The notes beneath the pieces are model-generated. The model did not search any database. It had not been told where the DNA came from and saw only the letters and a list, made by a program, of their open reading frames with translations. A stretch of DNA of 64,000 nucleotides from Macrostomum hystrix (Eukaryota > Platyhelminthes > Macrostomidae), in the NCBI GenBank assembly GCA_950097015.1, contig CATNEN010000001.1:4883001-4947000 (forward strand), given 5' to 3'. The position numbers were made by a program, and so were the translations under genes. The first letter of the stretch is position 1. Every line of letters begins with the position of its first letter. Positions 45,012 to 55,129 of this stretch are shown piece by piece.

Positions 45012-45358
45012 GGGGTCGGTGGCAGAGCGGTTAACGCGTTTGGCACTCGCACCAAGGTCCCTAAGTTCGATTACGCGGCGAGGCCACATTCATTTGGGAC
45101 GCAGCCGCGGATAGAAGGCTTGGGGGCTTGCCGTGCAATTTACGCCCCTGAGGCCAACCTCCAAGGCACAGTGAGAGTGTACACTGCCTGACGATGAGAA
45201 AGTCAGGGCAGATGTACACACATGTGTGAGCGTGTGCCTGCGTACGGTATCTGTTTGCGTGTGTGCTCAGGAGTCAGCGAAATGGGCAGAATTGCCTCCT
45301 CGCTGGCTATGGGTCCAGTGTCCCTAAATGATGTACTATTGCCCACAGCCCTCCTGCA

Positions 45359-45398
<40 letters not shown>

Positions 45399-45400
45399 GA
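45012..45400 (+). mobile_element. SINE family 1, best full-length copy
   Basis: Head ggtggcagagcggttaacgc (A box) and aagttcgattacgcg (B-box-like), as in a tRNA-Ser/Leu-type promoter. The body holds 'gtgcaatttacgcccc', 'agagtgtacactgcctgacg', 'gcagatgtacacac' and 'cagaattgcctcctcgctgg'. It ends in (ATT)n at about 45357-45398. It serves as the reference for the other family 1 copies here. Confidence 0.9.
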
Positions 45401-45699
45401 CAGAGATGCAAATTTATAAAAAACAAATGCCCCTAACAATTGTGAAAGCATGTTGTCTTTGCAATTTATCTCACTGTCCTTAAATTATTTGTTCTTTCTT
45501 GTCCTTCCGAAACATAGTTTTTTATATTCCTTGTTTCTTTAATCCATTCGCTTAAAATACTCGTGTTATGTTCACAACAGTTTAAGTATTAGTTTGCAAT
45601 TTCCAAAGTATAACTATTTTTCGAAAATAAAGTCTTCGTTTTTAAAAAACATCAGCGACGATAAAAATGGCGTGCGATTCACGCAAACAACTGTACAAC

Positions 45700-45870
45700 G
45701 TCTGAGAAATAGGTTCGTGGCGGATGTACATGTACACCCGTGTGTGAGTGTACACCCGCGCACAATTTGTGAACGGAATTCGCCAGAACTGTCTCCTGGC
45801 TGGCTGCTGGTCTACTGTCTCTAGACACACTGCCGTGAAGCAAACATTGTTATTATTATTGTTAACAGCT
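45700..45870 (+). mobile_element. SINE family 1, 3' part
   Basis: Has gcggatgtacatgtacaccc, cagaactgtctcctggctgg and a short (ATT)n tail at about 45847. It is truncated at the 5' end and lies between pseudogene copy 2 and the full SINE. Confidence 0.7.
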
Positions 45871-45935
45871 ATTGCCAGTTTGTCAAGTAGAATGTCTGTT
45901 ACAGTTAGGCGTTCAGTTACAATTCAATGTGACCA

Positions 45936-47418
45936 TCAGCAAAAATCAGCTGATGCACGCAGTAGCTCCAGCTTAACTCTTCCATGCTCATTGTGGGCGT
46001 CGGCGCCGCTGCCACCTATCCAGCCGTCGTCCAGACTGCCGCCTCGCTCTCCGTCGTTGGAGCTACGTCTGGGGTTGACGGACTTGTCCAGCCAGCCAGC
46101 ACCGCAGCCGTCGTGTTTTGATGACGAAACAGTTTTCATTGGTTCATTCGAAGCCAGGTTGTCCATTAGCACAGCCAGTGCTTGCCAGGCTCTGAACAGT
46201 GCCGAGGGAATTGCCGACTAAAGCTGTCCGTGGGAAACGTCAAGGCACGTTTATTTATTGTGGCGCCGTTTAAACTATGTTTAACTATGTTAACTATGTT
46301 CTATGTAACTAAACAATGTTCATGATTGTTAACCATATCTGCGGTACTGTACGTGTTTGCTAAACGAATGTACTTATAGTTTGTAATGTCCACGTGCGGC
46401 ACGTTACTCTGGTTTGTTGCTCTATATGTACATCATGTTGTGGGTGGCACGTGGCCGCCAGGCATGTCCAATTATAATAATATAAAGGGCAGAGTGAGTT
46501 TTTCGGCTGAGCTATCTACTAAAACAAGAGTTTACTTCGGTACAAACGGCACGACATTTATTATATAATATTATAATTGCTTATCTCTTCATTTAAGAAG
46601 GAACTGCAGATTCCAAAAAATGAAACCATCTAAATTTGAACCGTCCGAATTGATAGTGCAGCAGCCAGCAGCAGCCTCTGCGCGCCGTCAGCACTCCACA
46701 CGAAGCTGCCGCCTCCGCCTCCTGGAGCTGCGTTCTCCACGGAGATGCTGCCTCCAGCCTGTCCGACGACGATGAACAGTCGGGTGCCGGCAGTCAGACT
46801 GAAGTTTCCAGCAGCGGTGGCTCCGTTGCCGCCCACTGTGCCCTTGAATGAGTTGCTGCCGCCCCTGGCTCCGGCGGCCTCGATGCGGTAGCAGCCGGTG
46901 AGGCCGATCAGCTGCTGCTGCACGGACCCGTTGCTGCCCGAGCTCGAGTCTGAAACACGCAGTGAGCAGTCATGAGTACACCTGCTTACTTGAGCACACC
47001 ACAAAATGACAATGAGCTCACTTTTGAAGAGTACATTCATTGAGTAGCTCCTCTTCCTCAGCAGCTCGTCGAGGTTGTCCACAGTCCACACCGAGTCGCC
47101 GATCTCAGAGCCAATCACTCTAGTCACGTGACTCTCCGTCGGTCCCGGAGACCTGGACGTGTCGTTGATGACGACGAGCTGGCACATGCGTCCGCTCTAT
47201 CGAGCGACAGCCACAGCGCAGCCTCTCATTCGACACCTGAGCAGACACTCGGGCACCGATGCCACATTGGTCTCGTTGATGACGTCACTGCTGACTGTCG
47301 GATCGAGCAAGACTGCCTGCGTTGCTGTGAGAAATCTTACTGCCCTACAGCTCTCCGCTGCATGCAGCTGAGCCATCGCTAAGAGGACAGCCAGGAAGCT
47401 TATGAAGTTGAGTTTCAT
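45936..47418 (-). pseudogene. PAN/Gly-rich family pseudogene, copy 2
   Basis: Exon 1 is 47418-47022, with signal MKLNFISFLAVLLAMAQ. At 47199-47197 a TAG replaces the Glu codon of AVARESG in both intact neighbours. Exon 2 starts at 46949 and runs to about 46655, where the sequence diverges just before the poly-Gly stretch and the donor is lost. A remnant of exon 3 (about 46205-45960) retains GNSLGT and DGCGAGWLDKSVNPRRSSND, but these lie in different frames, and the Gly-rich core and Cys pair are deleted. The nonsense codon, deletions and frameshift together make a functional product very unlikely. Confidence 0.85.
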
Positions 47419-48490
47419 GTGTCGTCTTGAAATGTTTCTACAATGTTTTTTGATGAAAACTATGCAAGTTTTTTACAATGCTTGGGACAGGTTTTAGCTT
47501 TTTTTCAAGACTGATATCCTTGATTTTGGCTGCACCTGTCACACGCGTCAATCACGAACTGTTTGAATGCATTGGCAAATTGAAATCGGATTATATTTTC
47601 TTGAGGGAGTGTTTGTCCTGTCAACAGGGAGTTGATGGCTTGAGTTTTGAGTTGATGCCAGCATGGATTGTTGTCTGCAGTAGCATTCTACGATTTTAGT
47701 AAGTTCGGATTGACGTGTTGCTTTTGGTGGTGCTAATAAATTATGCGTTGGTGAGTGGCAGAGAGCTGTTAACGCTTTCACGTCTCACACTAAAGTCCCT
47801 GCTATTGCTATTTGAATAGCTTATTGTCTTTAGGAGTGACATATTGCTATGAGCTAGGAATTGGAGTGATTTCTAGGAACGCGCATCCTATACTAGAAGC
47901 GAAATTTACTCCTAACCTCCTAACTCTTTGTGAAGAGTTGAAGTCCTGAATTTGACTCTTAAAAATTAGTTTTTTTTTAAAAGAGTCTTGACTTCTTTTT
48001 TAACATTTCGATCTTGATACATTTTGTACCAAACCCGCAATGTGCCAAACCATTCGAAATCCGCAACCAAAAATACGAGTACGAGCGCATATCGAATTCG
48101 TCAGAGCAGCTACCTGCATCCACTTTAACGCTGCTCTCGCGTCTTTCTTTTCAAAGTGAAAAGTCTTTATTGTGCGGCCTAACTTACACTAGCTCATTAG
48201 AACACGTTACTTACTACTACAAGTATTAGTATTGCCTTAGGAGTACTCCGTAGTAGTAACGCCTGGTTCAGTGATTACTCTAAGTTCACTTGGTACTGTA
48301 GGCCGGGGGCCCCGACCTGACCGCAGTCCCTACAAGTGCATACTCTCAAAGCTGTTATTTACAGAATCAAGGCGATCAAATTTATTCATCTGGGAACAAA
48401 AAAATTTATCGTTTAGTGAAACTCAAGAAATGTCCATTTTTATTGAAATATCTCATCAAAAAACACTCGTGTACGAACTTTTTTATATAA
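47419..48490. other. spacer with a SINE head fragment
   Basis: A family 1 head fragment (gtgagtggcagagagctgtt, then taaagtccctg) lies at about 47751-47810 on the plus strand. AATAAA on the minus strand at 48444-48439, about 50 bases past the copy 3 stop, is its likely poly(A) signal. No further gene seen. Confidence 0.5.
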
Positions 48491-49989
48491 TTAAAAGCAT
48501 GAGGACCAGGTGCTCAGCAGCATCAATGTGACACTGCCCTGCTTGCTCCAAACATTTCCTCCGGTGATGGAGACGCAGTCACTGCCATCGATGCAGACGG
48601 AGCCGCCGCCACCAGCTGAGTGTCCGTCGCCGAGGCCCGCACCACCGCCGCTGAAGCCACCGCCGGCACCAGGTGCACCTCGCCTGCCATCGCTATTGTC
48701 TCCGCCTCCACCGCCTCCACCGAAACCGCCGTCTCCGCCGCCGTCGTCTCCACCGGAGCCGCCAAGCCAGTTGTCGTCCAGACTGCCGCCTCGCTCGCCA
48801 TCGCTGGAGCTCCGTCTGGAGTTGACGGCTTTGCCCAGCCAGCCAGCTCCGCAGCCTCCGTGGGTAAAATATGGCCAAGTTTCGCTGGGAACATTGAAGC
48901 CCGGCTGCCCGACAATGCCTCCAAAGCCTATTAAATCGCTGCTAGCACCAACTGAGTTTGATCCATCACTTCCGCTTTCTCCAGGCAAACCTGCAAATTG
49001 CAATGGAACAAAGATCACCGCGGTAAAAAGATCATGACAATGAACTCTAGAAAATAATTAAAATCTGAGAAAAATAAAATCTTTAAACTAGATAAACAGT
49101 TTTTTAAGCGAATATCAACTCCGTTTGCTACAGAAGCACGGACTTTGGCACAGGTGTTGTTAAAAGTGTCCGAATCAACGAGTTGAATCCCACCGTCTCG
49201 AGTGCTCGCGCTTCCACCGCCCCCGCCGGCAGCCAGCAGCAGCTGCATATTCGCGCCGTCAGCTATCCACACGAAGCTGCCGCCTCCGCCTCCTGGAGCT
49301 GCGTTCTCCACGGAGACGCTGCCTCCAGCCTGTCCGACGACGATGAAAAGTCGGGTGCCGGCAGTCAGACTGAAGTTTCCAGCAGCGGTGGCTCCGTTGC
49401 CGCCCACTGTGCCTTTGAATGAGTTGCTGCCGCCCCTGGCTCCGGCGGCCTCGATGCGGTAGCAGCCGGTGAGGCCGATCAGCTGCTGCTGCACGGACCC
49501 GTTGCTGCCCGAGCTCGAGTCTGAAACACGCAGTGAGCAGTCATGAGTACACCTGCTTACTTGAGCACACCACAAAATGACAATGAGCTCACTTTTGAAG
49601 AGTACATTAATTGAGTAGCTCCTCTTCCTCAGCAGCTCGTCGAGGTTGTCCACAGTCCACACCGAGTCGCCGATCTCAGAGCCAATCACTCTAGTCACGT
49701 GACTCTCCGTCGGTCCCGGAGACTTGGACGCTTCGTTGATGACGACGAGCTGGCAGATGCGTCCGCTCTCTCGAGCGACAGCCACAGCGCAGCCTCTCAT
49801 TCGACACCTGAGCAGACAGTCGGGCACCGATGCCACATTGGTCTCGTTGATGACGTCACTGCTGACTGTCAGATTCAGCGAGATGACCCGGGAGCGGATC
49901 AATCTCATTGATATACAGCTGCTCTCGGTAGGTTGCAATGAGGCCATCAAGGCAGCCATTGCGAATAAGCTGAATGCAAGAAAGAGCAT
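48491..49989 (-). CDS. secreted PAN-like plus ALK-type glycine-rich protein, copy 3
   Basis: Three exons: 49989-49593, 49520-49194 and 48990-48491; 407 aa, phase 1 at both joins. The signal peptide is MLFLAFSLFAMAALMAS; the frame is open upstream but this Met starts the hydrophobic run. The PAN-like part has CLLRCRMRGCAVAVARESGR and CQLVVI. The Gly-rich part has GCYRIEAAGARGGSN, APGGGGGSFVW, HGGCGAGWLGKAVN, AGLGDGHSAGGGGSVC and a final Cys near the C-terminus. The exon 2 donor is a weak GTGGGA where copies 1 and 5 have GTGAGT. Intron 1 (72 bp) is identical to that of copies 1 and 2. The product should be secreted; function unknown. Confidence 0.83.
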
Positions 49990-50019
49990 GATTGAGTATA
50001 GCTTAGAATTGTAGAGTTC

Positions 50020-50940
50020 TAGCGAGACGAGTTTTAAATGAGTTTTTTTCTGGTACTTTGATCGTAACTGATTTGGTACACTCGACCTTTTTATAATGGA
50101 GTACAAACTGCGATTTAGTTTTAAGTACAGCTGTAAACTGGTAGACAGAAACGTTAATTTAAATGATTAAAGTGGAATTGTTTTTTTTCAATGCAGGGGT
50201 ATTGTTCCTGATAATTGAATGAGCGCAGACGAGAGGGGACCCAAAGCCAGCTATGAGCTCACCAATGAGGCACTAAAGCACGACAGGCTAGTGCTTTAGT
50301 GCCTTAACACCCATAGATGCTATGGATTCGAGCTCAGGGACCATTGTGCGAAAGTTGGACACCTTAGCTAGCTCTACGCTAGTCAACTCCCTAGCTATTG
50401 CGTAAAGTAGGCATAAACTCGATCCCCAAAGTCATTGAGTCGAATACCAGAAGACGTAGAAGTATGCCCTTATTTATCAAGCGGCATCATTGCGACATCA
50501 TTCCAATAGTGTTAATATTCTTGACACGGTTGCGTAAATATAGGACGCTTGATAAGTGCGAGAATACAGTTCGGAACAGTCTCAATGACCACAAGGACGG
50601 GAAATTATACGTTTCTTAGAAAAAAACAAAGACGACTGATTTTCACGAAAAATACACTACCGGGATAGGAAATGTCACATTTTTCTGATTTAAAAGGTGA
50701 CATCTTTTGATCGGAAGCAGATACAAAGCTGTTTTTTCAAATAACTTGCCTAACTTGTTGCTCTACCGATCAATGTTATAAAGTTTTGTACATGACAATT
50801 TGATCTTCTTAAGGTAAAATTCTTTACTTTTACAGATCCAATTCACTGACAATGGTTTTGCCGTTATGTTTTTAGCGATTTATTCTTAATGAGTCTAACT
50901 TTAGACTTTTCAGCTGTTGTTTTTTACTAGCATAATGCAA
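50020..50940. other. spacer with a reverse SINE head
   Basis: At about 50325-50385 'ggattcgagctcagggacca' and 'ggacaccttagctagct' resemble a reversed family 1 head. The rest is AT-rich and unrecognised. Confidence 0.45.
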
Positions 50941-50949
50941 TTAATAGCG

Positions 50950-51050
50950 ACTGGGGCGCCGACCATGGCGCCGACCGGGGTGCCGACTGGAGCCGCGACC
51001 GGGGCGCCAAACAGGGCGCCGGCTGGGGCGCCGACTGGACTGGCTACCTT
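50950..51050. repeat. short GC-rich 12-bp repeats
   Basis: About eight copies of an imperfect ggggcgccgact unit. It marks an abrupt change from AT-rich to GC-rich DNA. Confidence 0.75.
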
Positions 51051-51279
51051 GCAGGACTTCAGGCGATTGAAGTGCACGACCCGTGTAGTGTCGGCATGTT
51101 TATTTTATAATGCGTATATTTCTACTTGAAGTAACATATTCGCGCACTCAATATTAATGAATTATTATAATGTATGTTATAGGGTTGTTTTTTGTACATG
51201 CGCGCCCAGCCAGGCCTACGCACGCGATCGGCCGGTCACCCTGCTCTACAGCCAAGGCATCGGACTAACCCCGGTCTGA

Positions 51280-51480
51280 TGGGCCCAGCCAATCGGAGGA
51301 CGGCTAGCCAATTTGATGCGACCCGACTTAAGCGCGATACCCCGGGCCGGGCCAATCGGCAGCCGGTTCGTTAACCGGCAGGGTCGACCTGGCAGAGGAA
51401 CAAGCGGCGCGGCCGGCACCCAGGCTTTGATGAGGGTTGGGGCGGGCGCTTGACTATATAACTGACTATTGCGTTCTCAT
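51280..51480 (+). promoter_or_regulatory. CCAAT/GC-box/TATA promoter-like module
   Basis: Three CCAAT boxes (51289-51293, 51308-51312, 51352-51356), a GC box (ggggcgggc at about 51440) and TATATAA at 51455-51461 lie in one 180-bp GC-rich stretch. No conventional open frame follows. The nearby integrase remnant suggests that this is a retrotransposon LTR promoter, though LTR ends were not identified. Confidence 0.55.
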
Positions 51481-52149
51481 TTTGCTTCTATCGTCGTGTG
51501 TCTTTTCGTGTGTATTTTCGTGTGTCTTTCGTTGCAATCGTTGTTACGCATCCTAGTAATAGATACCGGGACAGGTAAACCGGTCCAACTAGCTAGTCGA
51601 AGAAAACCCCACACTCAATCCCACGTCAGTAAGTAGCTTGCGCTGAGCTCGGCACGTCTGGCCAACTGCTGACGGAGTGTTAGATAGGGATTGGCAAGCA
51701 CGGAAGTACTCTCCATATCGCCGACAATCATCGGTGGGACGCCGTCGAATTGACATTAGGTGTGGCACGATAGAACTATCGTTGTGTCATAGTGCAGAAG
51801 TGCTTGCTGGTCGCCTGCGTTTCAGACTAGGGACTTTGGGTTAGGTTTTGTGTTATTTGTCTTGTTTGTGATAGGGACTGTCTGTTTGTCTAGGAGTTAT
51901 TTGTGTCAATTGTCGTGTTATTTTCGTGAGTTCTTGTTGATGTCCAGAGCATTTTCGAGTAGAGTTCGCGTGTTCTTGTGTTGAGGCTACCGAGATTTTG
52001 TTAGTAATTTACCAGTGCGAATTGTGAGTTTAATATTTAATCAAGTACAATACCTGGCAGGGAACGGAAAGAGCGCTGCCAGGGGAATTAATCATTCATA
52101 GCTTTCTCTTGTTAACTAATTAACACTTAAATACCAGCTGTTTAGCTTG

Positions 52150-52490
52150 GAATCCTGAATCGTCTTGTCTTCGTTATTTTCGAGTTACGGCAATAGAGTC
52201 TCTCGCAACGAGTAGGACATCTCTCGCATCCGTTCGCAGCCGCCGTCTCCTTCAGGGTGATAGCCTTTCGTCCGTGTTTTGTCGATCTGCAACATCTGCG
52301 ACTCCCAGTTCCGGCCCTGGTCCGTGTGCACTGACTGCGGAACTCCGAGCGAGCCACCCACTCGTTGACAAATGTGCGGGCTGTAGTCTCAGCGTCTTGG
52401 GATGGCAGTGGGATGGCCTTGCGACTCCGTCTCCATCGGCTCGAAACTCCCCAGTTTGGTTCCGGGGTAAAAAGTATGAGGCTTAGTGTC
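52150..52490 (-). pseudogene. Ty3/gypsy-type integrase fossil
   Basis: On the minus strand, consecutive pieces in different frames resemble the integrase core: an AETTARTFVNEWV helix, a VHTDQGRNWES-like catalytic Asp strand, and a KAYHPEGDG-like stretch. At least two frameshifts separate them and no reverse transcriptase or gag is seen. It is a decayed retrotransposon fragment, perhaps related to the promoter-like stretch at 51.3 kb. Confidence 0.6.
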
Positions 52491-52669
52491 CGTGTTGACA
52501 TAGTGAAATATTTTAGATTCGCCTCTGTTCTATCTATGTCTAGCTTAATGAATATTCTTATTATCTTCAATTGTTATCTTTAGCAGAAAGGCCAATTAAA
52601 AACGGCTGTTTCAAAGAAAGAAGGAGGCGTGGGAAATCGACTATCTTTTCCTGTCGTGTCGTGTCTCTG

Positions 52670-52900
52670 CAGACTCTATATCTCTCTGTCTCTCTGTCTC
52701 ACTCCATGTCTCCCTGTCTGTATCTTTTCTCTGTCTGCATCTGTCTCCCTGTTTTGTATATGTCTCTCTGTCTGCATCTGTCTCACTCTATGTCTCCCTG
52801 TCTGTATCTGTCTCTTTAGCTGTATCTGTCTCTTTAGCTGTATCTGTCTCTTTAGCTGTATCTGTCTCGTTGTCTCTCCGTCTCTCTGTCTCTCTGTCTC

Positions 52901-52963
<63 letters not shown>

Positions 52964-52975
52964 GTCTGTCTCACT
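52670..52975. repeat. TCTG/TCTC-rich microsatellite
   Basis: Degenerate (tctctgtc)n and then (tctg)n, with a small block, tgtatctgtctctttagc, repeated three times at about 52800-52860. Confidence 0.9.
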
Positions 52976-53493
52976 TGAATATCTCTCGCTAGCCCAATCA
53001 GTTCATGACAATAATAATTCTCCCTTTGCAAATGCGTTTCCCAAGCAGTTGATTCTCCCAGCTAGTCTAACATTTCAGCACGCAACTCCCTTCAGTCCAA
53101 AGAGTTCATCAAATGTACGAAAGTATTAACGAATGCAATATTGTCTGCAGCTGTTGGCAGACCGTTGCTAAAGTCACAAATCTCCCAATCGTGCAATTCT
53201 GATTGGAGAAAATCAAAGGAAGCACAATAATAGCACATAGAAGCCAGACAGTGCAGACACTTCTCAGTACATCTACAGTACAGTACTGTACAGTACTAAA
53301 AGACTTAGTACAACTTTTCAGTCCGCGGACTGTCCTGTCTACTCCTAGACTCATCAGCGATACGTCAGATGGCTTTGATTTTTATTCATTTTCATTCATA
53401 TTCATATGGTGAACTTTCACAAAAACCGGTTTGGGAGCTTTCGTGAAGTAGTCAGTTGGGAAAAATTCCTTAGTTCAAAGTAATTTCTTAGTA

Positions 53494-55127
53494 TACCTTT
53501 TCAACTTCGGATTCGTCAAAAGTGACTTCGAATTCGTCAGCCTATATAAAACTATAGAGCGCTCAAGGGAATGAGAAGGGGTGTCTATGGTGTAATTTCT
53601 TTCGAGAAAGTGACTTCGAATTCGTCAAAGTAAGTGAAATTCGTCAGTGCAACCAGTATACTTCGTATATTGTCAATCGTGAAGTAAAACAGCAACTAAA
53701 CAAACAAGACAGGAAAACAGACGCATAAAATCACGCTTTAAAGTCGCTTGAACAGGTTAACACGCTGTAGTCAGTCCAAAATGTATCCGTGTGCCAGACA
53801 CCGCGGTCCGTACCGAAGTGTGAATTCGTGCCATTGTCGGCATTTCTCCTCCGTGATCGCAACCATCGCAGCTTCCACTTCTCGACTCAAAATGCGAAGA
53901 CGCCGGTTCTGAAGTGTCTCACCTGCTGCTACAGCCGCCTGACGATCATGCACTTCAAAGACAACTTCAGGGTCGGTCATGCGCCGTTTCAGGGCCGCCT
54001 TCATGCAAGAAATTGCCATTTCAGTGGCGTTCAAGAAAGGCGAGTAAGGTGGAAGAAACTGAAGCCTTTGTTCAGGACGCCCAAAATTCACGACTCCATG
54101 TGCCCTGGCGTTGTCAGCAAGTACCATGAACTCGTCATCAACAAGGGTCCCGACTTCAATCATAAACTCACGAAACCTCTCTGCTGTAAAGCCACCAACA
54201 AAGATGCGGTGGTGGACCAGGCCCAACTGTGGGCTAACAGCAAGTGCTACCGTCAGATTGTGCCCACGCTGCGAATTCGCAATCATTACTGCGCGATTGC
54301 CAAAATCCGCCCATCCTTTAGTTCGTGACGTCCATAGGTTGCACCCACACTCATCTACGTAGATTAAATTCCTTACAAACAGTCCAGTTTCTAGCATCCA
54401 GGTCATGTGTAGAAATCTAACTTCTTTTGTCACGTCACTATTCCAATCTCCGTGAACCCGCCGTACATCTTTCAATGTAATGCACAAAGTCCCGTCAAGC
54501 CGACGACTAATTGCCTGCGTTGTCACGACAGGAGCAGCAGGAAAGTCTGCCACAAGCTTTTGCTGCATTTCTTTTAGCGTTACAGTCGGCTTCTCTTCCA
54601 CGTACCTCGTCAATGCCTCCTCAGTGAACTTTGGTCTCACCACACCTCCACGCGCGTTAAGATCAATCCTATCTTCATCTACATATCTTCTGATAATGTC
54701 ATTGGCAGTCGTCCTCTTGATGTCCAGTTCAACTGCGAGAAGTCTCCAGTCTCGTCCCTGTTGAAAACATCGCACGAGTCTAGAGCGATCCACAGACGAA
54801 ATTCTCATATATGGCATCTCTGACAACAATAAGAGCAGGAAATGAGTAATGAAAGATTGCTGTCTTATTTTACATTGACGAATTTCACTCACTTTCTCGC
54901 TTAAATTTACACTGGGCACTTTGCTTTCTTGCCATAGACGAAGCGAAGACACTTTCTGATCAGGCTGCTTTTGCACTGACGAATTTCACTTACTTTGACG
55001 AATTCGAAGTCACTTTCTCGAAAGAAATTACCATAGACACCCCTTCTCATTCCCTTGAGCGCTCTATAGTTTTATATAGGCTGACGAATTCGAAGTCACT
55101 TTGGACGAATCCGAAGTTGAAAAGGTA
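53494..55127 (-). mobile_element. Tc1/mariner-like DNA transposon with long inverted repeats
   Basis: 1634 bp flanked by TA (53492-53493 and 55128-55129). The ends, taccttttcaacttcggatt and its reverse complement, continue as inverted repeats of about 160 bp (53494 to about 53652, and about 54973 to 55127). They differ only at a few bases, including a 2-bp gap. Each repeat holds four copies of a ttcg.attcgtc-type motif, candidate transposase sites. The element encloses one transposase gene, and the close match between its ends suggests fairly recent insertion. Confidence 0.92.
53771..54817 (-). CDS. IS630/Tc1/mariner-type transposase
   Basis: 348 aa from MPYMRISS. The open frame extends upstream to 54976 without a convincing ATG, and a possible 3' splice site (TTGTTGTCAG) lies just before this start. 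An N-terminal HTH (SRLVRCFQQGRDWRLLAVEL) and a second DNA-binding segment (EALTRYVEEKPTVTLKEMQQ) come first. The DDE catalytic domain has YVDECGCNLW, VLADNARAH and LPPYSPFLNATEMA. Thirty residues separate the second Asp from the Glu, shorter than the usual 34 of Tc1 or mariner. No stop or frameshift is seen, so it may be active. Confidence 0.9.
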   Translation of the reverse strand: MPYMRISSVDRSRLVRCFQQGRDWRLLAVELDIKRTTANDIIRRYVDEDRIDLNARGGVVRPKFTEEALTRYVEEKPTVTLKEMQQKLVADFPAAPVVTTQAISRRLDGTLCITLKDVRRVHGDWNSDVTKEVRFLHMTWMLETGLFVRNLIYVDECGCNLWTSRTKGWADFGNRAVMIANSQRGHNLTVALAVSPQLGLVHHRIFVGGFTAERFREFMIEVGTLVDDEFMVLADNARAHGVVNFGRPEQRLQFLPPYSPFLNATEMAISCMKAALKRRMTDPEVVFEVHDRQAAVAAGETLQNRRLRILSREVEAAMVAITEEKCRQWHEFTLRYGPRCLAHGYILD

Positions 55128-55129
55128 TA

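Noticed and set aside
45012-45080. Functional tRNA-Ser or tRNA-Leu gene
   Set aside because: The A- and B-box-like parts are present but the acceptor stem does not pair, and the sequence runs straight into the SINE body shared with other copies.
53771-54976. 401-codon transposase starting inside the terminal inverted repeat
   Set aside because: The upstream part has no ATG at its start, overlaps the inverted repeat, and a possible 3' splice site precedes the internal ATG, so I used the start at 54817.
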